Counted from the stretch's first letter, positions 26,025 to 34,669 are shown. The stretch: DNA of 64,000 nt from Alkalicoccus daliensis (GCF_900103955.1 NZ_FNIL01000002.1:186001-250000), one strand, 5' to 3'. The notes: generated by a model from the sequence alone, not told the origin. Program-made: numbers and translations.

Positions 26025-26777
26025 TTGCTGAGTTATTATAGTAAGCTTTCAGCGGAAGTTTATGATCTGGATAAATATGTAGGGAGATCTTTTGGAGATG
26101 TGGAGTACTACCAGGAACGGCTGGCCGACTGTAAAGGACCTGTATTGGAACCGGGTGCAGGAAACGGCCGGCTGTTAATTCCCTTGTTGGAAAAGGGTTT
26201 TGATGTAGATGGTCTTGACGTTTCCACCGACATGCTGGATATCTGCCGGCATCACTGTGAGAAGCGGGGGCTGGAAACAAATTTATTCACTGGCAGGATG
26301 GAATCTTTCTCCCTGGAAAAAAGGTATGAAGCAATTATTATTCCTACAGGATCTTTTCTGCTCCTGCATCAAAGAGAAGATGCCGTCCGGGCGCTGGAAA
26401 ACTTCCAGAAGCACCTTAATAAGGACGGCAGGCTGCTCATAGATATATTTCTGCAGAAAGACGTTTCTCTTCATACAGTATCTACTCGGTCATGGGAGAC
26501 AGCGAACGACGAATTGATTACACTGGAGACAAAACTGGTGGAAGTAGATTATGTTCATCAGTATTCCCTGTCTCATCACCGTTACGAAAAATGGAAAAAA
26601 GGAGCGCTTTTAGAAACGGAGCTTGAGCTGTTTCCGCTTCGCTGGTTTGGGGTAGAGGAATTCAGGCTGCTGCTTCTGCAGCATGGCTTTAAAGACATTA
26701 CGATTTCAGCGGATTACCAGTATGGACAATATCCAACGAATACCAGCGAAATCATTACTTTTGAAGCCCGGGTGTAA
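26025..26777 (+). CDS. Class I SAM-dependent methyltransferase
   Basis: A 250-residue methyltransferase with SAM motif I VLEPGAGNGRLLIPL (about 43-57), an acidic residue ending strand 2 (VDGLDVS), and a Rossmann core followed by a beta-rich end (ETELELFPLRWFGVEEF). The substrate is unknown. TTG start at 26025, set by GAAGGGAG; 27 bases after the c-di-GMP gene. Confidence 0.82.
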   Translation: MLSYYSKLSAEVYDLDKYVGRSFGDVEYYQERLADCKGPVLEPGAGNGRLLIPLLEKGFDVDGLDVSTDMLDICRHHCEKRGLETNLFTGRMESFSLEKRYEAIIIPTGSFLLLHQREDAVRALENFQKHLNKDGRLLIDIFLQKDVSLHTVSTRSWETANDELITLETKLVEVDYVHQYSLSHHRYEKWKKGALLETELELFPLRWFGVEEFRLLLLQHGFKDITISADYQYGQYPTNTSEIITFEARV

Positions 26778-26789
26778 AGTACGCAATAA

Positions 26790-26818
26790 AGCAGCTGTGC
26801 GGAAACAGCTGCTTTTTT
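26790..26818 (+). terminator. Terminator after methyltransferase
   Basis: GCAGCTG (26791-26797) pairs with CAGCTGC (26806-26812), then six T. Confidence 0.85.
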
Positions 26819-26846
26819 CGTGAAAATAACCAGTGGAACTTTTGCT

Positions 26847-27365
26847 TCAATTACAATGTTTCGTCCACTGATAATGGACAAATTGACATAGCTCGCCGTT
26901 CATTTCAAAATGTTCTTTGTCTTGAGAGATCCATTCAAACCCGTTTTTCTCAAGCACTTTTTGAGAAGCAATATTGTTGGTGGTAGTTTTCGCAGCGATT
27001 TGCTGGATGGGCTCTTTCTGCATCAGCTGCAGAAGTATGGCGAGGGATTTCTTAGCAATTCCTTTCCCTGCAAAAGACTCACCGATACGATATCCGAGAA
27101 ATCCTGATTGATGTGAAGCGTCCACATCACCGATATTCATCCGGCCGAGGATGGTGCCTTGTGGGTTCTTTACGAGATAATAATAGCCCTCTTTCTTTTC
27201 CTGCTCCAGCAGCAGTGCCTGATGTCTGAGAAGGAACTCATCGTACTGATAATAGCTTTCTCCGCGTCCCGGCACCATTTTTTCAAAAAAACTTCTGTTG
27301 TCCCCTTCAAATGCAAACAGCTTTTCAGCATCTCTCTCCGTTAATTGTTCCAGCAGTATGTTCAT
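26847..27365 (-). CDS. GNAT family N-acetyltransferase (RimJ/RimL type)
   Basis: A 172-residue acetyltransferase. The acetyl-CoA loop is FAGKGIAKKSL (the R/Q-x-x-G-x-G/A motif), followed by the typical KTTTNNIASQKVLEKNGF segment shared with ribosomal-protein and small-molecule acetyltransferases. Substrate not predictable. ATG 27365 follows GAGGAAAAAC. Confidence 0.85.
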   Translation of the reverse strand: MNILLEQLTERDAEKLFAFEGDNRSFFEKMVPGRGESYYQYDEFLLRHQALLLEQEKKEGYYYLVKNPQGTILGRMNIGDVDASHQSGFLGYRIGESFAGKGIAKKSLAILLQLMQKEPIQQIAAKTTTNNIASQKVLEKNGFEWISQDKEHFEMNGELCQFVHYQWTKHCN

Positions 27366-27463
27366 TTGTTTTTCCTCACTTTAAATTTTATGTATTGGAT
27401 GAAATTGATTTTATAAAGGTTGCTTCCCCTTAGTAGGGCATCTTTCATTTTATCATTTTAAAA

Positions 27464-27643
27464 GTTACCTTGAAAATAAAAGTTCCGCTAAAAAGAAGTA
27501 AGACTGCTGCTTCACTTTCGGAGCGGCTTCCCCAAGGGCTTGTTCTCGACTAATTTTGACGGAAAAAACGTCCGCCCAAATGGATTCTCCAGCTGCGCTC
27601 GTGCGTCCTCTCCTTCGTTACACAGCAGTATTAATTTTCATAC
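27464..27643 (-). repeat. Module A copy 2
   Basis: Near-identical over about 180 bases to the reverse complement of 52092-52278, including AAGTTCCGCTAAAAAGAAGT at the outer edge, CTGCTGCTTCACTTTCGGAG, CTTGTTCTCGACTAATTTTG and TCCTCTCCTTCGTTACACAG. It contains a partly paired hairpin ATTTTGACGGA / TCCGCCCAAAT (27553-27581). Any reading frame through it lacks conservation and is rejected. Confidence 0.9.
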
Positions 27644-27653
27644 TTTTTTAAAG

Positions 27654-27914
27654 AATATAGAAGCCAAGGGGATTTTTCGAGACGCCTGCGGGAAAAGAAA
27701 GCGTGAAGATCAAAGGTTCGTCTCGAACTACAGACGAACTCGTAAAACAGGTGTGCAGCCAGCCGGGATCTTGAATCCAAGCAAGGCGGTTGGATTGGCT
27801 GCGCGGAACCCTGATTATTCCGAGGGGATAGCGGAAGGATTTCTCCGCGGCAAGCGAAGAAAAAAAGAGCCGCAGGCGTACCTTTCTTATATCAACACCT
27901 GCTTTAACAGAGCC
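27654..27914 (+). repeat. Module B copy 2 (long form)
   Basis: Shares blocks with 51793-52064: GAGACGCCTGCGG, AGAAAGCGTGAAGATC, GGATTTCTCCGCGGCAAGCG and ATATCAACACCTGC. Outer arms ACGCCTGCGG / CCGCAGGCGT pair. Inner hairpins are GTTCGTCT (27716-27723) with AGACGAAC (27732-27739) and AATCCAA (27774-27780) with TTGGATT (27790-27796). Their sequences differ from the other copies but pairing is kept. Confidence 0.9.
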
Positions 27915-28057
27915 ATTTTAAAAGACATGGAAGGAACCGGAACTGCGCCTGCTGAAGCTAAAGAAAGCTAACATTTTTTCTGACACAGGACGTTTATCCT
28001 TTCCTTTACAAAAGAAAGTGAATTCGCTATAGTTTTACTAGAATAGGGGAGAGGTCA

Positions 28058-28480
28058 ATGGAAAAACAATTGGAAGCTCTGCTTGCGGGAGCCTGGGCAG
28101 CAGCGCTCGCAGCGACACTGGGATCTTTATATTTCTCGGAAATTATGGGGTTTGTGCCCTGTGAACTCTGCTGGGTCCAACGGATATTTATGTATCCACT
28201 TGCGTTGACTTTGGCAATTGCCACTGTGAAAAAAGACGCGAAGCATGCGTATTATGCGCTGCCGCTTTCTATCATCGGCGCTGGTTTTTCAATGTATCAT
28301 TATTTGATTCAGAAGGTGCCGGCACTGCAGGAAGCTGGAACGGCCTGCGGCATTGTCCCTTGTAATGCCCAGTACATAAATGTATTTGGGTTTATTACGA
28401 TACCGTTTCTAGCGTTTACTGCTTTTACAATTATTTCTGTGCTGCTTATTTTTGTGATTATTGTGGATAAAAGGAGATAG
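28058..28480 (+). CDS. bdbC: Disulfide bond formation protein, DsbB/BdbC type
   Basis: A 140-residue quinone-linked membrane oxidoreductase with four helices. The first redox pair is Cys35-x-x-Cys38 (PCELCWVQR) and the second is Cys97 and Cys102 (TACGIVPC), both in extracellular loops. It re-oxidises a thioredoxin-like partner outside the membrane. The neighbouring gene, 4 bases downstream, encodes just such a partner. SD GGGGAGAGG before ATG 28058. Confidence 0.92.
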   Translation: MEKQLEALLAGAWAAALAATLGSLYFSEIMGFVPCELCWVQRIFMYPLALTLAIATVKKDAKHAYYALPLSIIGAGFSMYHYLIQKVPALQEAGTACGIVPCNAQYINVFGFITIPFLAFTAFTIISVLLIFVIIVDKRR

Positions 28481-28484
28481 AGGG

Positions 28485-28952
28485 ATGAAAAAGATTTTAA
28501 TCATTGGCGGGGCGATTATTGTTATATTTGCAGCGCTCATATTTGTAACAAACTATCAGAACCAGCAGCAGGCGGAGGGGAATCCGTTTGGACTGGACAC
28601 ACTTGAACAGGAAACGATTGATCAGCTGGATGATCCAAACTATGAAAATATCATTCTGCCTGATGAGCTGGAACGGCGTCTGGCAGCCGGTGAAGATGCG
28701 ACTGTTTATTTTTACAGCGGCCAGTGCCAATACTGTAATGAAACTACGCCTGTTATCGTTCCTATGGCAGAGGAAATGGGTGTAGATCTGGAATTATACA
28801 ATATTCTTGAATTTGAACAGGGATGGAACACTTTCGCAATTGAAGGCACCCCGACCGTGATTCATTTCGAAGACGGAGAAGAAGAAGCACGTGTGGAAGG
28901 TGGCCAGGAGCCTGCCGTGTATGAACAGTTTTTTGAGCAGGTGAATGATTAA
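28485..28952 (+). CDS. Membrane-anchored thioredoxin-like protein
   Basis: A 155-residue protein with one N-terminal helix (3-22), a short linker and a thioredoxin fold with active site Cys81-Gln-Tyr-Cys84 and cis-Pro in EGTPTVI. Its placement right after bdbC points to a role as the oxidase or thiol-exchange partner of BdbC. ATG 28485 is selected by AAGGAG at 28471-28476; an upstream ATG would overlap bdbC. Confidence 0.88.
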   Translation: MKKILIIGGAIIVIFAALIFVTNYQNQQQAEGNPFGLDTLEQETIDQLDDPNYENIILPDELERRLAAGEDATVYFYSGQCQYCNETTPVIVPMAEEMGVDLELYNILEFEQGWNTFAIEGTPTVIHFEDGEEEARVEGGQEPAVYEQFFEQVND

Positions 28953-29024
28953 AAGGCACGAAAATGTGGAAAAGAACCTATAGAAACTCTTTTCTTAATT
29001 ACAAAGATAGAAAGGATAATTTTC

Positions 29025-29285
29025 ATGAATCGATTAGTAATGTGGATCGGTATCACGATTTTTCTCGGCTGGACTGCGGCAATGATCGTAAATTACGGAA
29101 TTTACAGTCAGGATCCCGGACCGGCAGTGATTACTCCATTTTTTGACGGTATTTTGTTTATGGCATTGATGCTCGGGATGTATTTTTTAATTTACTATAT
29201 TTATCAGACGCGCCGGCGGCTGGCAACGATGATTCTCTCCATTACCGGAGCGGTGGTGCTCGTCTTTGCCGTGCTGATGTGGTAA
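29025..29285 (+). CDS. Small two- or three-helix membrane protein
   Basis: An 86-residue protein with hydrophobic segments at about 4-25, 39-60 and 66-85 and an RRR motif between the last two. No family recognised. It follows the bdbC pair by 72 bases and ends at a strong terminator, so it may be the third gene of that unit. Confidence 0.6.
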   Translation: MNRLVMWIGITIFLGWTAAMIVNYGIYSQDPGPAVITPFFDGILFMALMLGMYFLIYYIYQTRRRLATMILSITGAVVLVFAVLMW

Positions 29286-29297
29286 CATTTTTTATTA

Positions 29298-29333
29298 AAA
29301 AACGCCTTTTCCATTTCTGGAAAAGGCGTTTTT
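29298..29333. terminator. Bidirectional terminator shared with clpE
   Basis: AAAAACGCCTTTTCC (29298-29312) pairs perfectly with GGAAAAGGCGTTTTT (29319-29333). Confidence 0.93.
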
Positions 29334-29334
29334 G

Positions 29335-31350
29335 CTACTTAGCTTTTAATACTATCTTCTCGTCTTCTACGAAAACTTCCATACTCGTCAGCTGGTCACT
29401 CGCCAGCATTTCATCAACAATTTTGTCTTCAATATGCTCCTGAATCGTTCTGCGCAGCGGACGGGCACCGTATTTCGGATCGTATCCGTTCTCTGCAAGC
29501 CATTCAACAGCTTCTTCGGTAAAAGTGATGGCTACATTTTGCGCTTCGCTGTGCTGCTTTACTTCTTCCAGCATCAGCGTAACGATTTTCTTCAAGTCTT
29601 CTTTCTCAAGTGCTTCAAATCCGACAACGCGGTCAAGGCGGTTGAGAAATTCCGGCTTAAAGTATGCGTCGAGCGGATTGGCGTTTGTTGTCATAACGAT
29701 GATCGTATCCTTAAAGCTGACGGTGCGGCCGTGGCTGTCCGTCAACCTGCCGTCTTCAAGCACCTGCAGGAACATATGCTGCACGTCCGGATGCGCTTTT
29801 TCCATTTCATCAAGAAGAATAATGGAATACGGCCGGCGGCGGACCTGCTCGGTAAGCTGGCCGGCTTCTTCATGCCCGACGTAGCCCGGCGGAGAGCCGA
29901 TCAGTTTGGAAACGGTGTGTTTCTCCATATACTCACTCATATCAAGCCGGAGCATGGCTTCCCGGCTGCCGAACATTTCTTCTGCAAGAATGCGGGTCAG
30001 CTCTGTTTTGCCGACACCCGTTTGTCCATGGAACATAAAGGAGGCAATTGGCCGGCCTTCCCGGCGGAATCCTGCACGCCCGCGGCGGACTGCTTTGGCA
30101 ACTGCTTCGACAGCTGCTTTCTGGCCGATGACCCGGGATCCTAGCCGTTCTTCTAAATGCTGCAGCTTTTTTTGTTCCGAAGCTTCCAGCTTCTGCACCG
30201 GTATTCCTGTTTTCTTCTCGATAATCTGCTGGAGGTCGCTAATTTTCACTTCCGGTACAGTTTTATTTTCGCTGCTGTGCAGCTTATCCTGCAGCTGCAG
30301 TTCTTCCTGGCGCAGTCTCGCTGCTTCTTCATACTGCTCTGCTTCCGCTGCCTGCTGCTTTTCTTTTTCAATTTCTCTTAGCCGGCGCTCCAGTTCATCT
30401 TTACTGCTCGTGCCGTGCCGCAGATTCAGCTTCGCTCCGGAAACGTCCATTAAATCAATTGCTTTGTCCGGCATTCTTCTGTCCTGAATATAGCGGTCGG
30501 AAAGGCGGGCACATGCTTCCAGCACTTCCTCAGAATAATGGACGCCGTGATACGCCTCATATTTCGGCGCAAGTCCTTTCAGGATTGCAATCATGTCTTC
30601 CACTTTTGGCTCTTTCACGGTAATCGGTTCAAAACGGCGTTCCAGCGCTGCATCTTTTTCTACGGTGCGGTATTCCTGGAAGGTGGTCGCGCCGATCACC
30701 TGAATCTGGCCGGCTGCGAGTGCCGGCTTTAGAATGTTGCCCGCGTCGGTGGAGCCTTCTGTTTTTCCAGCGCCGACAAGCTGATGAATTTCATCGATAA
30801 ACAGGATGATGGCCGGATCATCTTCCAGCTCCTTGACGATCTGCTTCATTTTTTCTTCAAACTGTCCGCGGTAGCTGGTGCCGGAGAGGATAGATGCGAC
30901 GTCCAGAGAGATCAGCTTTTTGTTCTTCAGCTTTTCCGGCACATCTCCTTCATTGATTTTCAGCGCAAGGCCTTCTGCGATCGCTGTCTTGCCGACACCC
31001 GGCTCTCCGATGAGCACCGGGTTATTCTTGTTGCGGCGGTTTAATACTTCCGCTACCTGCTCCATTTCCTCGTCCCTGCCAATAACCGGGTCTATCAGGC
31101 CTTTTTTCGCCTGCGCAGTTAAATCTCTGCCGAATGTCTCCAGCATGCTTTCTTCTTTTTCCTGTGCAGGTGCTCCCTGAGAAAATGATCCTTGCTGCGG
31201 CTGGGAGAAAGACTGCCTGCCGTTCTGCTGTGCCTGCTTTGCCAAGCTTTCATAGCAGCTGCTGCAGAGCTGGGCTGCCTGCTCTTCTCCATTAACATTG
31301 ACGCGATAATAAATCGTTGCTTCGCTTTGATGACAATGTTGACATTTCAT
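29335..31350 (-). CDS. clpE: Clp protease ATPase subunit ClpE
   Basis: A 671-residue Hsp100 unfoldase. The N-terminal zinc finger has Cys3, Cys6, Cys29 and Cys32, which distinguishes ClpE from ClpC. Two AAA+ modules follow: Walker A GEPGVGKT (115-122) and, after a UVR-type coiled segment (EAEQYEEAARLRQEE), Walker A GQTGVGKT. It delivers misfolded proteins to ClpP under heat or protein stress. Slightly shorter than B. subtilis ClpE. Three CtsR operators cover its promoter. SD AAAGGAGG before ATG 31350. Confidence 0.97.
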   Translation of the reverse strand: MKCQHCHQSEATIYYRVNVNGEEQAAQLCSSCYESLAKQAQQNGRQSFSQPQQGSFSQGAPAQEKEESMLETFGRDLTAQAKKGLIDPVIGRDEEMEQVAEVLNRRNKNNPVLIGEPGVGKTAIAEGLALKINEGDVPEKLKNKKLISLDVASILSGTSYRGQFEEKMKQIVKELEDDPAIILFIDEIHQLVGAGKTEGSTDAGNILKPALAAGQIQVIGATTFQEYRTVEKDAALERRFEPITVKEPKVEDMIAILKGLAPKYEAYHGVHYSEEVLEACARLSDRYIQDRRMPDKAIDLMDVSGAKLNLRHGTSSKDELERRLREIEKEKQQAAEAEQYEEAARLRQEELQLQDKLHSSENKTVPEVKISDLQQIIEKKTGIPVQKLEASEQKKLQHLEERLGSRVIGQKAAVEAVAKAVRRGRAGFRREGRPIASFMFHGQTGVGKTELTRILAEEMFGSREAMLRLDMSEYMEKHTVSKLIGSPPGYVGHEEAGQLTEQVRRRPYSIILLDEMEKAHPDVQHMFLQVLEDGRLTDSHGRTVSFKDTIIVMTTNANPLDAYFKPEFLNRLDRVVGFEALEKEDLKKIVTLMLEEVKQHSEAQNVAITFTEEAVEWLAENGYDPKYGARPLRRTIQEHIEDKIVDEMLASDQLTSMEVFVEDEKIVLKAK

Positions 31351-31386
31351 TGAAATTCCTCCTTTTTTCTATCTTGGATGGCATCG

Positions 31387-31468
31387 TTTGACCATCTTTG
31401 ACCTTTTATTAACTTTAGTATAATTCATTAGTCAAAGAAGGTCAATAATTATTTGACCAATTTTGACC
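31387..31468 (-). promoter_or_regulatory. clpE promoter with three CtsR operators
   Basis: On the minus strand GGTCAAA-N3-GGTCAAA lies at 31403-31387 and at 31468-31452, both perfect CtsR tandem heptads. A third, AGTCAAA-N3-GGTCAAT, is on the plus strand at 31430-31446. The promoter TTGACC (31445-31440), 17 bases, TATACT (31422-31417) is sandwiched between them, so CtsR would block it completely. Confidence 0.93.
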
Positions 31469-31480
31469 TTTAAAATAAAT

Positions 31481-31510
31481 TTGTTAGATGCTTTTGAAAA
31501 AAATTATAAT
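31481..31510 (+). promoter_or_regulatory. Probable promoter of iadA
   Basis: TTGTTA (31481-31486), 18 bases, TATAAT (31505-31510), 37 bases before the iadA start and 12 bases from the nearest CtsR operator. Confidence 0.55.
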
Positions 31511-31546
31511 AAAGAAAGAGAAAATGTTTTTTGAAGGAGGAAAAGT

Positions 31547-32701
31547 ATGCTGACATTAATTAAAAACGCAGAGGTTTTTACACCAGAAGCGCTTGGGAAA
31601 AATGATGTGCTGCTCGGAGGCGGAAAAATTATTGCGGTAAAGCCGCAGATAGAAGCAACGGCAGAAATGGAAGTCATGGAAGGAAAGGGAAAGCTGCTCG
31701 TACCGGGGCTGATTGATGGACATGTACATATTTCCGGAGGCGGTGGAGAGGGAGGATTTTCCACAAGAACGCCCGAGCTGCAGCTTTCTGACTGTATCGC
31801 CGGAGGAGTTACTACAGTCATCGGCGTGATCGGAACAGACGGAATTTCGAGAACGATGGCGGAGCTTGTGGCAAAAGCAAAGGGACTTACAGAAGAAGGA
31901 ATTACCTGCTGCTGCCTGAGCGGGAATTATTACGTGCCGGTCACCACACTGACAGGATCGCTTCAAAAAGACATAATGATGGTACAGGAAATTATCGGAG
32001 CAGGTGAAATTGCGGTCGCAGATCACCGGTCCTCTCAGCCGACAGTGCAGGAGCTTGCCAGACTTGCAAGCGAAGCGAGAATCGGGGGACTGCTGGCAGG
32101 AAAAGGAGGAGTGGTCAATATTCACACAGGGGACGGCAGTGATTTGCTTTCTTCGATAGAAGCAGTAGTGGATACAACTGACATTCCGATTTCCCAGTTC
32201 TGGCCGACGCATATCAATCGCAACGAAAAACTTCTCGAAGCAGGGATCGCTTTCGCAAAACGAGGAGGCACGGTGGATTTAACGACGAGTATTGCTTCCG
32301 GTGATCCGGTATTAAAGTGCAGCCGTGTGTTGAAAAAAATGCTGGAGGCGGGGGTGCCGGACAGCCAGATTACATTTACTTCAGATGGACAGGGAAGTCT
32401 GCCGCAGTTTGATGCGGACGGAAATTTCACAGGACTCGGTATTGGCAGAGTCTCTTCCTTACTGGAGGAGCTGCGCGATGCCATATTCACAGAAAAGCTG
32501 CCGCTCTCCCAAGTGTGGAAAACAGCAAGTGAGAATCCTGCGCGTCACTTAAAGCTGCGTAATAAAGGAACAATTGCTCCAGGGAAAGATGCAGACTTAC
32601 TTTTATTGAAGAAAGAAGACTTGAAAATCACAGATATTCTTGCAAAAGGCGAGTGGCTGCAGCAGGGGACGGTAAAAAGAAAAGGAACCTTTGCACAGTA
32701 A
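31547..32701 (+). CDS. iadA: Isoaspartyl dipeptidase (beta-aspartyl peptidase)
   Basis: A 384-residue metal-dependent amidohydrolase that splits beta-aspartyl dipeptides arising from damaged proteins. Metal ligands are visible as GHVH (HxH near 65), further His residues in VNIHTGDG and PTHINRNE, and the catalytic Asp in TSDGQGS. The IadA-specific segments ADHRSSQPT and SGNYYVP are present. SD GAAGGAGGAAA before ATG 31547. It is divergent from clpE, another protein-quality gene. Confidence 0.93.
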   Translation: MLTLIKNAEVFTPEALGKNDVLLGGGKIIAVKPQIEATAEMEVMEGKGKLLVPGLIDGHVHISGGGGEGGFSTRTPELQLSDCIAGGVTTVIGVIGTDGISRTMAELVAKAKGLTEEGITCCCLSGNYYVPVTTLTGSLQKDIMMVQEIIGAGEIAVADHRSSQPTVQELARLASEARIGGLLAGKGGVVNIHTGDGSDLLSSIEAVVDTTDIPISQFWPTHINRNEKLLEAGIAFAKRGGTVDLTTSIASGDPVLKCSRVLKKMLEAGVPDSQITFTSDGQGSLPQFDADGNFTGLGIGRVSSLLEELRDAIFTEKLPLSQVWKTASENPARHLKLRNKGTIAPGKDADLLLLKKEDLKITDILAKGEWLQQGTVKRKGTFAQ

Positions 32702-32782
32702 TATTTTTCTCGAAAAAGTTTAACTGCGGAGAAAAAGGTGAATCTATCCTTACAATCTGTTTCTTGAAAGGAGGTTTTTCCC

Positions 32783-33226
32783 ATCGCAGCAGAGAGCAAT
32801 GCTAAATACGTAAAGATAGGAAGTTTCTTACTCGGCTTCGGTTTTCTCGGAGCAATGGACGGTATTGTATTTCACCAGCTCCTCCAGTGGCACAGTGTGG
32901 TGATGGATACATCGAGAACGATGCAGATCGTAAGCGATGGCATCTTCCATTTTGCAGTAACCCTCACACTAATTGCAGGGGCAATACTTATCTGGCTTGG
33001 CGGTAATCCCGGAAGCTTTCGTTACGGTGCCCGCCTGATCGGCAGTTATTTTCTGATGGGAGGCGGGATTTTTAACTTTGCGGAGGGCATCATTAATCAT
33101 CATCTGCTGCAGATTCACCGGGTGCATCCGGATGCAGCCAATCCGCTGTTTTACGACCTGGCGTTTTTAGCAAGCGGCCTGGTGCTGTTTGCTGCAGGTT
33201 TCCTCCTGAAAAAAGGATTGAAATAA
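32783..33226 (+). CDS. DUF2243 membrane protein with an apparent ATC start
   Basis: A four-helix membrane protein of the DUF2243 family; the conserved core is MDGIVFHQLLQWH. The family includes about 24 residues ahead of that Met, and these are present in frame (AAESNAKYVKIGSFLLGFGF). No ATG, GTG or TTG exists there: the codon nine bases after AAGGAGG (32767-32773) is ATC (32783), followed by GCA GCA GAG. Start at ATC gives 147 residues; the only normal start, ATG 32855, has no SD and would cut the first helix. Either a rare ATC start or a start-codon mutation. Confidence 0.7.
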   Translation: MAAESNAKYVKIGSFLLGFGFLGAMDGIVFHQLLQWHSVVMDTSRTMQIVSDGIFHFAVTLTLIAGAILIWLGGNPGSFRYGARLIGSYFLMGGGIFNFAEGIINHHLLQIHRVHPDAANPLFYDLAFLASGLVLFAAGFLLKKGLK

Positions 33227-33227
33227 T

Positions 33228-33683
33228 ATGGCTTACCGTATATTAAGTTTTATTGTATTGTTCCTGTTTGTCACTGTGACGCTTTATTTTTATACGATGA
33301 ACAGCCACTTTGTGATGGAAGCGGCCGGCGGGCACGATCACGGCATGATCGAAGTGCCGGAAGAAACAGAACATCCGCCGCAGATTACTGCAGAAGTGAA
33401 AGAAAAAGAAGATGGTACAGCGGTGCTGCAGACGACAGTAAAACATTTTGTTTTTGTCAGAAACAGTGAGGGGGAAGCAACTTTCCGCGAAGGACATGCC
33501 CACGTGTATATTAATGGGGAAAAAGAAGGCCGGCTGTATGGAGCGGAGTATCCACTGGGCAGGGTGGAAGAAGATCTGGACATCCGTGTTGTACTAAGCA
33601 CCCATGACCACCGGCTGCTTATGTGGAACGGTGCAGAAATTGAAGCAGAGCTTGTGTACAATGCAGGAAACGTGGAAAAATAA
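33228..33683 (+). CDS. Membrane-anchored extracytoplasmic protein, His-rich
   Basis: A 151-residue protein with one N-terminal helix (4-23) and a beta-rich outer domain. It carries several His clusters: GGHDHGM (34-40), REGHAHVY and STHDHRL, which could bind metal. Not assigned to a family. The gene starts one base after the DUF2243 stop, so the two are translationally coupled and probably work together; DUF2243 genes are often near copper or oxidase-assembly genes (recollection, not tested). Confidence 0.68.
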   Translation: MAYRILSFIVLFLFVTVTLYFYTMNSHFVMEAAGGHDHGMIEVPEETEHPPQITAEVKEKEDGTAVLQTTVKHFVFVRNSEGEATFREGHAHVYINGEKEGRLYGAEYPLGRVEEDLDIRVVLSTHDHRLLMWNGAEIEAELVYNAGNVEK

Positions 33684-33762
33684 ATTTTCATTTTTTGTAA
33701 ACATTTTTCTGAAATAAAGGTAATATATAACTAACAGCTGTTAAAAATAAGGAGGGTTTGCC

Positions 33763-34431
33763 ATGCAAGTGAAACAAGTGTCCGAGAACGTCTGGAAGCT
33801 GAGCGTCTGGATGGGAATTACGATCAGTGTGTGGCTGGTGAAGGAAGAAGATGGAGTGACACTGGTGGACTGTGGCATCCCCTCGATGGGTACAGGGATT
33901 TTAAAAGAAATAGAAGCACTGGAGCTCGGTCCGCTCCATCGGATTTTGCTTACCCACGGGCATTCAGATCACACAGGAGCGCTGGAGAAACTCCGGACAG
34001 AAGCTTCAGTGACAGTATTTGCGCATGAGAAAGAAATTCCTTATATGGAAGGAAAAAAGCCTTATCCAGGGCGAAGCAAAGCGACAGCTGTGGCGAAGCG
34101 GGGGACAGTGAAGCCGCTGAAAGAAGAAAGTGACACATTTACTGCGGTCGGCTCCCTGCAGCCTTACTATACTCCCGGCCATTCGCCGGGCCATATGGTG
34201 TATTATCATGAGCAGGATAATGTACTGATTGGAGGAGATTTATTTACCTCCTTTAAAAACGAAAAGCTGCGCCGTCCGATCCCGATGTTTACCGCAAACA
34301 TGGGAGAAGCGATTAAGAGCGGGGCGATCGTAAAACAGCTGGAACCGGAAATTCTGAGTCTCTGCCACGGGACGGAAATACCTAAACCGCATACACAGTA
34401 TGATGAATATAAGGAAAAATGGCTTTCTTAA
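33763..34431 (+). CDS. Metallo-beta-lactamase fold hydrolase
   Basis: A 222-residue cytosolic hydrolase with HxHxDH at 65-70 (THGHSDHTG), then YTPGHSPGHMVYY, GGDLFTS and a final His in LCHGTEIP. This is the general glyoxalase II-like MBL layout, substrate unknown. SD AAGGAGGG before ATG 33763. Monocistronic, followed by repeat modules. Confidence 0.85.
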   Translation: MQVKQVSENVWKLSVWMGITISVWLVKEEDGVTLVDCGIPSMGTGILKEIEALELGPLHRILLTHGHSDHTGALEKLRTEASVTVFAHEKEIPYMEGKKPYPGRSKATAVAKRGTVKPLKEESDTFTAVGSLQPYYTPGHSPGHMVYYHEQDNVLIGGDLFTSFKNEKLRRPIPMFTANMGEAIKSGAIVKQLEPEILSLCHGTEIPKPHTQYDEYKEKWLS

Positions 34432-34473
34432 ATAGAGTGGAGTAGGGAGTACTGCTTCTTCAAAATATGATAG

Positions 34474-34605
34474 TGTTTTCCTTCGCTTTCCGGCGGAAGC
34501 TTGCCGTGGGGTTGTCTTCAGCTCTTTGGAACACCTCCTGGCATTCCAAAGGATCTTTAGACAGCGCTTTATCCCACAGGCGTCACCGCCGGACGCTTCG
34601 AAGAA
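34474..34605 (-). repeat. Module B copy 3 (short form)
   Basis: Outer arms CCGGCGG (34490-34496) and CCGCCGG (34586-34592); inner GCC-GTGGG / CCCACAGGC; central hairpin TTTGGAA (34525-34531) with TTCCAAA (34544-34550). The order and blocks (CTTCGC, TTGCCGTGG, CACAGGCGTC) match copy 1 at 5640, with a different hairpin sequence. Confidence 0.75.
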
Positions 34606-34669
34606 ACATTATTTATTTGTAGAGGAGATCTCCTGTCATATTTTTTCTTGAAATTACTTTTTAAGGGGA

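Noticed and set aside
27540-27971. A 143-codon open frame over the repeat modules at 27.5 kb
   Set aside because: It spans conserved non-coding repeat blocks and hairpins, has no SD, and is not kept in the copy at 51.8-52.3 kb.
29434-30487. Overlapping long frames opposite clpE
   Set aside because: Shadow frames of a strongly conserved AAA+ gene.
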